This document shows positions 50,075-58,888 of a stretch of DNA of 64,000 bases, piece by piece. Within the stretch, counting starts at the first letter, position 1. Each line of letters begins with the position of its first letter. Source of the DNA: Prochlorococcus sp. AG-347-K15 (GTDB taxonomy: Bacteria > Cyanobacteriota > Cyanobacteriia > PCC-6307 > Cyanobiaceae). The stretch is from assembly GCA_003281415.1 (NCBI GenBank), contig QCCC01000002.1, positions 1 through 64,000 of the forward strand. The letters are read 5' to 3'. Position numbers and translations under genes: made by a program. A model generated the notes under the pieces. It saw only the letters and a program-made list of their open reading frames with translations, searched no databases and was not told where the DNA came from.

Positions 50075-50998
50075 TTATTTAGAATTAAGGACTAATTTTG
50101 GATTTATATTAGATTGATCTTGATTTAAGAAGCCAATTCCAAGTAGTGTTTGTTTTTTATCTATTACTTTTATGGGTTTTTTATAATCAAAAGACTTGCT
50201 TTCTTTGAAGTAATTAATATCAACTTTAATTGCTCTTCCTGTTTGCCAAAAATTGATTTGTTCTTCATTACTTAAGACAAATGATGAAATATGATTTAGA
50301 GCATAAATTGTTGGAATAATAAAATTTTTCGAGTTTTTTTTTCCTTTTTCTTTTTCGATATCAGATATTTTTATCGAGTTTTGTTCGTCAAAGCCACAAG
50401 CTTTAATTCTTTTTAGTTCAAGAAGGCAGCCCTCAGAATTAAGAATTTTTCCTAAATCTCTTGCAATTGCTCTTATATATGTGCCAGCGGAACATTTGAT
50501 TTTTATCTCTATGATTCCTTTTAATTGGTCCCATTTAATTAAAATAAGTTCGTTTATTTTTACTTCTCTTGGTGCTAATTCAAAAATTTCGTTCCTGAAA
50601 GATCTTTTATAAGCTCTCTCACCATTTACATGTACGCTAGATACTTTTGGCGGAATTTGTTTAATTTTTCCTCTAAATGTATTTAAATATTGATCTAATT
50701 TCTCATAATTTATTTTAGGCCAACCTTTTTGATTAATTATTTCTCCATGAATATCATCAGTGTTGGTTCTTATCCCTAATTTAATTTTTCCTATGTAAGT
50801 TTTCTCCTGTGGGAGATATTGAATAAATCTTGTTGCATTGCCTATCGCAATTGGTAATGTTCCCGTTACCTCTGGATCAAGAGTTCCTGTATGGCCAACT
50901 TTTTTTGTATTTAGTAACTTCCTTATTTGTTTAACACAATCATGAGAGGTACAGCCTTTATCTTTATCAATTACTAAGAATCCATCTTTAGTTTCCAT
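50075..50998 (-). CDS. truB: tRNA pseudouridine synthase B (TruB)
   Basis: Makes pseudouridine 55 in the T-loop of tRNAs. The catalytic motif is [20 protein letters not shown] (D in GTLDP), with [14 protein letters not shown] before it and the later [17 protein letters not shown] and [18 protein letters not shown]. 307 aa. No frameshift. Convergent with the spoIID gene. Confidence 0.95.
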   Translation of the reverse strand: METKDGFLVIDKDKGCTSHDCVKQIRKLLNTKKVGHTGTLDPEVTGTLPIAIGNATRFIQYLPQEKTYIGKIKLGIRTNTDDIHGEIINQKGWPKINYEKLDQYLNTFRGKIKQIPPKVSSVHVNGERAYKRSFRNEIFELAPREVKINELILIKWDQLKGIIEIKIKCSAGTYIRAIARDLGKILNSEGCLLELKRIKACGFDEQNSIKISDIEKEKGKKNSKNFIIPTIYALNHISSFVLSNEEQINFWQTGRAIKVDINYFKESKSFDYKKPIKVIDKKQTLLGIGFLNQDQSNINPKLVLNSK

Positions 50999-51073
50999 TT
51001 TTAATATTAAGAATACTTTGAGAAAGATTTATTACCATCTTATTATTTTTGTATTAGATTTTAAAGTAAGAAT

Positions 51074-51814
51074 TTGAAAAACAATAGTTTAATATTAGAA
51101 GAGTTTTTAGATAATGGTTTTAATTTGAAATCACATTTAATGGAATATTTATCTATTAAAGAGTGTGATTTAGATGGATTTCTTGCAAATGCAAAAATGA
51201 ATTTGGCAAATCTGCATCCTGGAGATGCTTTAAGTGATGTCTCAGATTTTTATACTGATATTGTTGGTGATCGGCACGTAGCTGATTTAGCTGCTTGGCA
51301 TATTACAAGCAAAGATTACATCGCTGATACTTTAAAACTCCAGCAGAGATTTGCAAGAGATTTAGTTTTAGACTTTGGAGGGGGTATTGGAACGCATGCC
51401 TTAGCCAATGCTATGTCTGAAAAAGTTAAGCATGTTTTTTTTGTAGACATTAATGAAACAAATAGACACTTTGTTGAATATAGGGCAAAAGAGTTAGGAG
51501 TTGAAAATAAGCTTTCTTTTTGCAGGACAATTGAAGATGCAAAAATATCTAAATTCGATACCATAGTTTGTCTAGATGTTTTGGAACATCTCGCCAATCC
51601 AGCTTTTCAAATTGAGATTTTCAATGATTTTATGGATTGTAATTCTATTGCTTTATTTAATTGGTATTTCTATAAAGGAGAAAAAAATGAATATCCATTC
51701 CATATAGATGATGTTCAAGTAGTTGAAAAATTTTTTAAAACGCTTCAATCAAAATTTTTGGAAGTTTTTCATCCTATCCTTATTACTACAAGAGCTTATA
51801 AGAAAATTAGATAA
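51074..51814 (+). CDS. Class I SAM-dependent methyltransferase (246 aa)
   Basis: SAM loop [20 protein letters not shown], acidic loop [18 protein letters not shown], and motif [13 protein letters not shown] typical of class I enzymes. The first 80 residues are a helical region including [20 protein letters not shown]. Substrate unknown. TTG start. Convergent with rpmA, overlapping by 8 nt. Confidence 0.85.
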   Translation: MKNNSLILEEFLDNGFNLKSHLMEYLSIKECDLDGFLANAKMNLANLHPGDALSDVSDFYTDIVGDRHVADLAAWHITSKDYIADTLKLQQRFARDLVLDFGGGIGTHALANAMSEKVKHVFFVDINETNRHFVEYRAKELGVENKLSFCRTIEDAKISKFDTIVCLDVLEHLANPAFQIEIFNDFMDCNSIALFNWYFYKGEKNEYPFHIDDVQVVEKFFKTLQSKFLEVFHPILITTRAYKKIR

Positions 51815-52067
51815 CTACATTAACTCTTTTTCTATTTCTTAAATTTCTTTTAATGCTTTCGAAACTTACGATTCCTTCTTTGAGTGCAAAAAGAGTGTCA
51901 TCTTTCCCTTTGCCAACATTGATTCCAGGCAAAAAGGATGTACCTCTTTGGCGAATTAATATTGATCCAGCGGTTACTTTTTCTCCACCATAAGCTTTTA
52001 CACCCAATCTTTTGGAATTTGAATCTCTACCGTTTCTTGTAGAACCTGTTCCTTTTTTATGTGCCAT
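51807..52067 (-). CDS. rpmA: 50S ribosomal protein L27
   Basis: [20 protein letters not shown] then [20 protein letters not shown] and [20 protein letters not shown], the bL27 signature with its flexible N-terminal tail reaching the peptidyl-transferase site. The N-terminus is already MAHKKG, so no pre-cleavage extension. 9 nt after rplU; L21-L27 is the usual operon. Confidence 0.97.
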   Translation of the reverse strand: MAHKKGTGSTRNGRDSNSKRLGVKAYGGEKVTAGSILIRQRGTSFLPGINVGKGKDDTLFALKEGIVSFESIKRNLRNRKRVNVVI

Positions 52068-52076
52068 TAGAAAAGT

Positions 52077-52517
52077 TTAATTTGTTGGTTTTTCTGATTT
52101 TGGTTTAGTTTCCTTTTTAATAGTTTCCTTTTTCGAAGAAGACTTAGGAGCACTTTTACCTATTGATATGGATTTTACCACAACTCTTGTAAGTTCTTGT
52201 CTGTGACCCATCTTTCTTCTAGTCTTTTTTTTCGGACGCATCTTGTAAACAATAATTTTTTTATCTCTTTTGTGTGAAACAACTTCTAATTCAATTTTTG
52301 CATCTTTAACATAGGGTTTACCTATGGAGATTGAACCTTTATCGTTTAAAAGCAAAACATTATCTATTGTTATTTTATCTTTCTCTTTAGCATTTAATCT
52401 GTCTATGTCATAATATCTATTAACTTCGAACCAAAATTGTTGACCTGAAGTTTCTGCTATTGCATACAATTCATTATTTTTTAAAGAATTGTTTGAAGAG
52501 TTTTTTGAATTTGTCAT
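52077..52517 (-). CDS. rplU: 50S ribosomal protein L21, with a long basic C-terminal tail
   Basis: The bL21 domain spans residues about 15-115 (YAIAETSGQQFWFEVNRYYD, DNVLLLNDKGSISIG, VYKMRPKKKTRRKMGHRQ, ELTRVVVKSI). An N-terminal polar extension and a C-terminal tail of about 28 residues (SSSKKETIKKETKPKSEKP) make it longer (146 aa) than E. coli L21 (103 aa). In many cyanobacteria kaiA lies between this region and kaiB; here only about 145 nt separate rplU from kaiB. Confidence 0.95.
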   Translation of the reverse strand: MTNSKNSSNNSLKNNELYAIAETSGQQFWFEVNRYYDIDRLNAKEKDKITIDNVLLLNDKGSISIGKPYVKDAKIELEVVSHKRDKKIIVYKMRPKKKTRRKMGHRQELTRVVVKSISIGKSAPKSSSKKETIKKETKPKSEKPTN

Positions 52518-52662
52518 ATTGTAAAGACGCTATTAGGCTCAAATTTGTAAATTTGATTAAGCCAAATAAGCAATCATAATAGTTTGTTTATTTTCTTATT
52601 TTGTAGTGTAATAAGTCAAGGGTTATCTTAAATCTTTTATATCAACTTTAGGAACCATAACA

Positions 52663-52980
52663 ATGGCAGCAAGAAAAACATATATTTTAAAACTCTATGT
52701 TGCAGGAAATACTCCTAATTCAATGAGAGCTTTGAATACTTTGAGGGAAATTTTAGAAAATGAATTTAAAGGAGTTTATGCTTTGAAAGTAATTGATGTA
52801 CTTAAGCAACCGCAACTTGCAGAGGAAGATAAGATTTTAGCTACCCCAACCTTATCTAAAATTTTACCTCCACCAGTTAGAAGAATTATTGGTGATCTTT
52901 CTGATAGAGAAAAAGTTTTAATTGGTTTAGATTTACTTTTTGATGAATTAACTGAAACTGAATATAGTGGAGATAAATAA
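52663..52980 (+). CDS. kaiB: Circadian clock protein KaiB
   Basis: [20 protein letters not shown] and the [20 protein letters not shown] segment with [20 protein letters not shown] are the thioredoxin-like fold-switching KaiB. 105 aa, close to the 102 aa of S. elongatus. It binds the phosphorylated KaiC CI ring. No kaiA lies upstream, so timing here should be non-self-sustained (hourglass-like), as established for Prochlorococcus. Confidence 0.97.
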   Translation: MAARKTYILKLYVAGNTPNSMRALNTLREILENEFKGVYALKVIDVLKQPQLAEEDKILATPTLSKILPPPVRRIIGDLSDREKVLIGLDLLFDELTETEYSGDK

Positions 52981-53050
52981 CACATAGAAAACTTTTATAA
53001 CTAAAGATAAATTTGATGTTTATTCTTTACTTAATTTTTAAAACAGAACT

Positions 53051-54580
53051 ATGAAAGATAAGAAATTTGGCAAATCAAATAAAATGCAAGTACAAAAATT
53101 GCCTACCGGTATAGAAGGCTTTGATGATGTTTGTAGAGGTGGGCTACCTGTATCTCGAAGTACTCTAGTTAGTGGTACATCTGGAACGGGCAAAACTGTT
53201 TTTTCGCTTCAATATTTACACCATGGAATTTGCAATTTTGATGAGCCTGGGATTTTCGTTACATTTGAAGAATCACCTTTAGACATAATTAGAAATGCTG
53301 CTAGCTTCGGATGGGATTTACAAGAATTAATTGATCAAAATAAGTTATTTATATTGGATGCTTCTCCTGATCCTGACGGTCAAGATGTCGCGGGTAATTT
53401 TGACTTGTCTGGCCTTATAGAGAGAATTAGTTATGCAATAAGAAAATATAAAGCTAAAAGAGTAGCAATTGATTCGATAACTGCCGTTTTTCAACAATAT
53501 GATGCCATTTACGTTGTGAGAAGAGAAATCTTCAGATTAATTGCAAGATTAAAAGAAATAGGAGTTACAACAGTTATGACTACAGAAAGGGTGGATGATT
53601 ACGGACCTATTGCTAGATATGGAGTAGAAGAATTTGTTTCTGATAATGTTGTTTTATTAAGAAATGTTCTAGAGTCAGAAAAGAGAAGAAGAACATTAGA
53701 AGTTTTAAAGTTAAGAGGTACTGTACATATGAAAGGAGAATACCCTTTCACTATGGGTATAGATGGGATAAGTGTATTTGCTCTTGGAGCAATGAGACTT
53801 ACACAAAGATCTTCAAATATTAGGATTAGTTCTGGAGTTAAAGATCTTGACGATATGTGTGGAGGAGGTTACTTCCAGGATTCTATTATCCTCGCTACAG
53901 GTGCTACTGGTACTGGTAAGACAATGCTAGTGTCTAAATTTGTAGAAGATGCTTACAACAACAATGAAAGAGCAATACTATTCGCATATGAAGAATCTAG
54001 GGCTCAATTGCTTAGGAATGCTACAAGTTGGGGAATAGACTTTGAGAAGATGGAAAGTGATGGGTTATTAAAAATTATTTGCGCATATCCTGAATCAACT
54101 GGTTTGGAAGATCACTTACAAATAATAAAAACCCAAATAAATCAATTTAAACCAAAGAGAATGGCAATTGATTCTCTTTCTGCTTTAGCTAGAGGTGTAA
54201 GTTTGAATGCATTTAGGCAGTTTGTAATCGCAGTAACGGGTTATACAAAACAAGAAGAGATCGCCGGCTTTTTTACTAATACTGCAGAAGAATTTATGGG
54301 AAGCCACTCTATTACTGATTCTCATATATCAACAATTACAGATACCATTTTGCTACTTCAATATGTAGAAATAAAGGGAGAGATGGCTAGAGCTTTAAAT
54401 GTTTTTAAAATGCGGGGATCATGGCATGATAAACGAATAAGAGAATTTATTATTACTAATCAAGGTCCTGAAATTAAAGATTCTTTCACTAATTTTGAAC
54501 AGATATTTAGTGGTGCCCCACATAGAATTGTTCCTGATCAAAATGTCCAAAATGTTTTTAAAGGTTTAGATAATAATTAG
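53051..54580 (+). CDS. kaiC: Circadian clock ATPase/kinase KaiC
   Basis: Two RecA-like domains. CI Walker A is GTSGTGKT (42-49) with catalytic glutamates in TFEES (73-74); CII Walker A is GATGTGKT (284-291) with AYEES (314-315). The phosphorylation pair is S427/T428 in SHISTIT, equivalent to S431/T432 of S. elongatus. The C-terminal tail after residue 490 (HRIVPDQNVQNVFKG) is short and lacks much of the KaiA-binding segment, matching the absence of kaiA. 70 nt after kaiB; overlaps the end of nblS by 4 nt. Confidence 0.97.
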   Translation: MKDKKFGKSNKMQVQKLPTGIEGFDDVCRGGLPVSRSTLVSGTSGTGKTVFSLQYLHHGICNFDEPGIFVTFEESPLDIIRNAASFGWDLQELIDQNKLFILDASPDPDGQDVAGNFDLSGLIERISYAIRKYKAKRVAIDSITAVFQQYDAIYVVRREIFRLIARLKEIGVTTVMTTERVDDYGPIARYGVEEFVSDNVVLLRNVLESEKRRRTLEVLKLRGTVHMKGEYPFTMGIDGISVFALGAMRLTQRSSNIRISSGVKDLDDMCGGGYFQDSIILATGATGTGKTMLVSKFVEDAYNNNERAILFAYEESRAQLLRNATSWGIDFEKMESDGLLKIICAYPESTGLEDHLQIIKTQINQFKPKRMAIDSLSALARGVSLNAFRQFVIAVTGYTKQEEIAGFFTNTAEEFMGSHSITDSHISTITDTILLLQYVEIKGEMARALNVFKMRGSWHDKRIREFIITNQGPEIKDSFTNFEQIFSGAPHRIVPDQNVQNVFKGLDNN

Positions 54581-56640
54581 ATGATTTCGCTGATTTTAGA
54601 CCTTGAAAAAAGATCTGTATTATTAATAGTTTGAGTAAATAATTCATCTTTATCAGATTGCGCTAAGGCTAAATCAAACCAAAAGGTTGTTCCTACTCCT
54701 AATTCACTGGCCATACGAATTTCCCCACCATGTTTTTCAATAATCCCTCTCACTATAGATAGACCTAACCCAGTTCCTTGCTCAGTATGAACAGAATTCT
54801 CCACTCTATAAAAACGGTCAAATATTTTTTCTTGATCCGCTTGAGATATTCCTGACCCTGTGTCAGCAATCTCAATTCTTACTTTTGGTAGTGGTGAAAC
54901 TAACTCGCATTGAGGGGCTCCATCATCTTTATTACTTGGGGGTAAAGCAGGACAGGAATCTGGCCAAGTATAAGCTCTTATTATTAGGTTGCTATTTTTT
55001 GGACTAAATTTCAATCCATTTCCAAGTAAATTATCAAAAACTTGTAAAAGTAAATCAAAATTGCCAAGAATTGAAGGGATAGTTTCTTCTATATCATGTG
55101 CCAATGAAACATTTTTTTCGGTGGCATTGAGCCTGTAATTCCTAAGAGCCTGTTCAATTGCTGGTTTTATATCCATTTCCTCTAGTTGAATTATTTTACC
55201 TGACTCCAATCTTGATAAATCTAAAACATCATTCACAAGTCTAGTTAGCCTATCAGTCTCTGAATTTGCAATTCCAAGAAATTCTAGTTGTTCCTCATTA
55301 GAGAGCTGATCTTTTAAATCATGTAAAGTCTCTACGTAACTTTTAATGTTAAAAAGTGGCGTCCTTAATTCATGTGAAACATTGCTAATGAATCTGTTTT
55401 GAGCCGCATTTAATTCTACCTCCCTCGTAAGGTCTTGAATTGTGACGGCAATTCCTTTTAATTCAACTTTGTTTGTATCTAATACTGACTGAAGGACAAT
55501 TCTTAAAGTTCTAGCCGGTTCTCCTAAGCTAAACCTTAAATCATCTTTCTCTTTTTCTCTGTTTAGTATAGATTCTACATTTGTATGCAAGTCATTAGAT
55601 AAAATCTCGGGTATCTCATTTAAAAAATATTTTCCTTCTAAGAATCTTCCTTCCCAACGAAATAATCTTTTTGCTGTTGGATTAGTAAGTACTATTTTTC
55701 CTTGGGAATCCAATAATATTGCACCATCAGCCATAGTTGCTATTAGTGATTGCTGCTTTATTTGCGCAGCTTTAAGTTCTTCAATATTGGCTTCGTCATA
55801 ATTTTCTAGCTGAGTAGCCATTCGGTTAAATCCATTTAACAGTTCGCCTAGATCTCCTGTCATAGGCAAAGAAATGCGTGATTTAAAGTTTCCTTTTGAA
55901 ATTTCTCTAACTCCTCTCACTAATTCTCTTACAGGTCTAGTAATTGTGAGTGCATTAAATACAGCACCAAGTATTACTAAAACCCAAATAGATATAAAAA
56001 CTGCTATTGTTACCTCTCTTGTTAGTGCGGCACTAGCTAAGGCTTTTTTATTAGGTGTAACTCCTAACGCTAAAGTTCCAAGATATTTTCCTTTCCACAA
56101 CATTGGGACAAATACATCTGTTACTTGCCCCTGAGGTGTAACATGCTGCCTGACTAGTGGGAATTGTGGTCTTTTCTTTAGTTCTGATGGTAGTTTTAAT
56201 CTTCTAGTGAGCTGGAACTGACTATCTGAACTTGTTGGAGTAGCACTAATGGGTATTCCAAGTTGAACTATATCTTGAGCATCAGTAAAAAATATGTAAC
56301 GTAGATTTCGACTTGATCTCCAAAACTTTTCAGCTACATTTGAAATCTCTTTTTTTTGGTTATTCGCAACTAATTCTGTGACATTCCCCGATAACAATAA
56401 TCCAAGATCTCGAGCATATCTAGTATCATTCATTCCTGCATCTCTTTGAATACTATTTAGTGCAAAAAACGTTATTCCTGTCATTAGAAGACTAACGACG
56501 AGAGTCGCTATCGCTAATAATTTTGTTCTTAAACTAAACCCACTCCACCAAGCAAGAAGTCTACTTATCCAATAGTTATTAATATCTCCATTACTGGTGA
56601 TATCATTTTCTATACTTTCTCCATTTTTATTATTAATCAT
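54577..56640 (-). CDS. nblS: NblS/Hik33-type sensor histidine kinase
   Basis: 687 aa: transmembrane helix 41-62, a periplasmic sensor region, second helix 211-232, HAMP 233-285, PAS about 296-405, HisKA with H423 in NVSHELRTPLFN, N-box FDNLLGNGLKFSPKNS, and ATPase G-boxes DTGSGISQ and GTGLGLSIVRG. This order and the conserved HELRTP identify NblS, the sensor that with RpaB controls hli, psbA and phycobilisome-type responses to high light and redox stress. It converges on kaiC with a 4-nt overlap, so antisense transcription is possible. Confidence 0.93.
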   Translation of the reverse strand: MINNKNGESIENDITSNGDINNYWISRLLAWWSGFSLRTKLLAIATLVVSLLMTGITFFALNSIQRDAGMNDTRYARDLGLLLSGNVTELVANNQKKEISNVAEKFWRSSRNLRYIFFTDAQDIVQLGIPISATPTSSDSQFQLTRRLKLPSELKKRPQFPLVRQHVTPQGQVTDVFVPMLWKGKYLGTLALGVTPNKKALASAALTREVTIAVFISIWVLVILGAVFNALTITRPVRELVRGVREISKGNFKSRISLPMTGDLGELLNGFNRMATQLENYDEANIEELKAAQIKQQSLIATMADGAILLDSQGKIVLTNPTAKRLFRWEGRFLEGKYFLNEIPEILSNDLHTNVESILNREKEKDDLRFSLGEPARTLRIVLQSVLDTNKVELKGIAVTIQDLTREVELNAAQNRFISNVSHELRTPLFNIKSYVETLHDLKDQLSNEEQLEFLGIANSETDRLTRLVNDVLDLSRLESGKIIQLEEMDIKPAIEQALRNYRLNATEKNVSLAHDIEETIPSILGNFDLLLQVFDNLLGNGLKFSPKNSNLIIRAYTWPDSCPALPPSNKDDGAPQCELVSPLPKVRIEIADTGSGISQADQEKIFDRFYRVENSVHTEQGTGLGLSIVRGIIEKHGGEIRMASELGVGTTFWFDLALAQSDKDELFTQTINNTDLFSRSKISEII

Positions 56641-56644
56641 AAAG

Positions 56645-57976
56645 TTATTTCTCCTTAAAAAAATTTTTTCTCACTTGATGACCTATATCATTTCTAAAGT
56701 AGATACCTTCAAAATTTATTTTTTTTAAATTTTTGTATGCTTTTTTAAAAACAAGATCATAATCTTTTTCTTGACATACAATACTTAACACCCTTCCTCC
56801 ATCAGTGACTAATTCACCATTTTTGTCTAGAGAAGTACCTGAGTCGAAAATTTGACAACCACTTGAGTCGATTTCCCCTATTTTTATTGGAAAGCCAGTT
56901 TCATACTCATGAGGATAACCTTTTGAGGTCGCTATTACACACCCGCTTACTTTATTAGAAATATAAATTTTTTCATCACCAATTAATTTTCCCATTGCGC
57001 ATTTTTCTAAAAGAAATACAAAATTTTGATCCATTAATGGCATTATTGTTTGGCATTCTGGATCACCAAATCTGCAGTTATATTCTATAACTTTGGGCCC
57101 ATACTCTGTGATCATTAAACCAAAATAAATTACGCCTTTATAATCAATATTTTTTTTATTAAGTTCATCTATAGTCGGTTCAATGATCTCTTTGCTGATT
57201 CTTTCAAGATCATCTTCCGTTATAAGTGGAGCTGGAGAATAAGCTCCCATTCCGCCTGTATTTGGTCCTTTATCTTTTTCATTGAGTCGTTTGTGATCTT
57301 GTGCAGTTGGAAGTAATATGTATCGTTCTCCATCACATAGAGCAAAAACTGAAACTTCTGGCCCCTGAATTTTTTCTTCTAAAACAACAATATTTCCAGA
57401 GTCACCAAACTTACCATTGAAGATTGATTCTGCTGCTTTAATACATTCATCTTTTGAATCGGGAATAAAAACACCCTTACCTGAAGCTAGACCATCCGCT
57501 TTAACAACTAGTTGAATTGAAGACAAATGTATAATTTTTTTCGCTTCTTCCAGGGAATTTACTTTCCAAAAGTTGGCAGTTGGTATATTTGCGCCTTGCA
57601 TAAATTCCTTTGCCCATGATTTGCTATATTCCAATTTTGCTCCTTCTTTACCAGGACCAAACACTTTAAAGTCTTTTTCCCGAAGAAAATCTGCTAATCC
57701 GTTTGCTAAAGGTATTTCTGGCCCTATTACAATTAAATCAATTTTTAAGAAATCAAGCTTTTCAACTAATATATTTTTATTGTTTATATCAATTTTTATT
57801 CTTTCACATTTATTTATTCTTTCTGAACCAGCGTTGCCAGGGATCAGATAAACTTTTTTGACTAATTTATTTTTTTGAATAGCCCAAGCTAAAGAATTTT
57901 CTCTTCCGCCATTCCCAATTATTAAAATATTTTCTAATCTATTGAAGCCTTTAGGACTTGAAAAATTAATACTCAT
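56645..57976 (-). CDS. purD: Phosphoribosylamine--glycine ligase (PurD)
   Basis: ATP-grasp enzyme of step 2 in purine synthesis: 5-phosphoribosylamine + glycine + ATP to GAR. N-terminal ILIIGNGGRENSLAWAIQKN, ATP-grasp VVKADGLASGKGVFI, and the GPNTGGMGAYSPAP loop. 443 aa, intact. It lies 4 nt upstream of nblS on the same strand and is divergent from purC. Confidence 0.95.
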   Translation of the reverse strand: MSINFSSPKGFNRLENILIIGNGGRENSLAWAIQKNKLVKKVYLIPGNAGSERINKCERIKIDINNKNILVEKLDFLKIDLIVIGPEIPLANGLADFLREKDFKVFGPGKEGAKLEYSKSWAKEFMQGANIPTANFWKVNSLEEAKKIIHLSSIQLVVKADGLASGKGVFIPDSKDECIKAAESIFNGKFGDSGNIVVLEEKIQGPEVSVFALCDGERYILLPTAQDHKRLNEKDKGPNTGGMGAYSPAPLITEDDLERISKEIIEPTIDELNKKNIDYKGVIYFGLMITEYGPKVIEYNCRFGDPECQTIMPLMDQNFVFLLEKCAMGKLIGDEKIYISNKVSGCVIATSKGYPHEYETGFPIKIGEIDSSGCQIFDSGTSLDKNGELVTDGGRVLSIVCQEKDYDLVFKKAYKNLKKINFEGIYFRNDIGHQVRKNFFKEK

Positions 57977-58114
57977 AAAAATTTGTTTTTTGAAGGTTAT
58001 GAGGTTTCAATGAATAATCAGTTAAAATGAAATTAATTATTTTGAAAAGTTGATCTCTTATAAATATGTTAATTAAAAATCTTACTTTTAGTAATCAAAC
58101 GAGGTCCGAAATTA

Positions 58115-58843
58115 ATGATTAATAACTACAAATTGATTTACGAAGGCAAAGCCAAAAAAGTATTTTCTCATAGTGATTCAGATAAAGTATTAATTGAATT
58201 TAAAGACGATGCTACAGCTTTTAATGCTTTGAAAAAAGCCAAATTTAATGGAAAGGGCAAACTTAATTGCCTTATAAGTGCGAGAATTTTTGAACATCTT
58301 ATTAAAAATAATATCCCAACACATTTTCTTGAACTTAAAAGTGACAATACAATGATCGCAGAAAAAATAAAAATAATTCCCTTAGAAATAGTTGTTAGAA
58401 ATATTGCGTATGGTTCTTTGTGCAAAGAGACGACTATTAAAGCCGGAACAGTCCTGGCAAAACCATTAATTGATATTTATCTAAAAAATGATGAACTTAA
58501 TGATCCGCTTATTACAAAAGAAAGAATTGAATTAATGAACATACTAAGTTCTGAAGATTTAAATTTAATAATAGATTTAACTTTAAAAATTAATGTAATC
58601 CTCAAAAGCTTTTTTAAAAATATTCAGCTACAACTAGTAGATTTCAAGTTGGAGTTTGGTTATGATTTTAAAAACAATATAATTCTTGGGGATGAAATTA
58701 GTCCCGATAATTGTAGATTGTGGGATCTCAATCAAAAAAATGATACAATTGTAAGCTTAGACAAAGATAGATTTAGGAATGATTTGGGTGGTCTAATTGA
58801 AGCTTATAGTGAAATTAACCGAAGAATAAACGATTTCACTTAA
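58115..58843 (+). CDS. purC: SAICAR synthetase (PurC)
   Basis: Ligates CAIR and aspartate to SAICAR. YEGKAKKVFSHSDSDKVLIE, DDATAFNALKKAKFNGKGK, the VVRNIAYGSLCKE-type loop and GDEISPDNCRLWD. 242 aa, the compact bacterial length. Divergent from purD, 138 nt apart. Confidence 0.95.
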   Translation: MINNYKLIYEGKAKKVFSHSDSDKVLIEFKDDATAFNALKKAKFNGKGKLNCLISARIFEHLIKNNIPTHFLELKSDNTMIAEKIKIIPLEIVVRNIAYGSLCKETTIKAGTVLAKPLIDIYLKNDELNDPLITKERIELMNILSSEDLNLIIDLTLKINVILKSFFKNIQLQLVDFKLEFGYDFKNNIILGDEISPDNCRLWDLNQKNDTIVSLDKDRFRNDLGGLIEAYSEINRRINDFT

Positions 58844-58888
58844 CTCAAATTCACCCAATAATGCTTTATTACTATAATTAAAAATACT

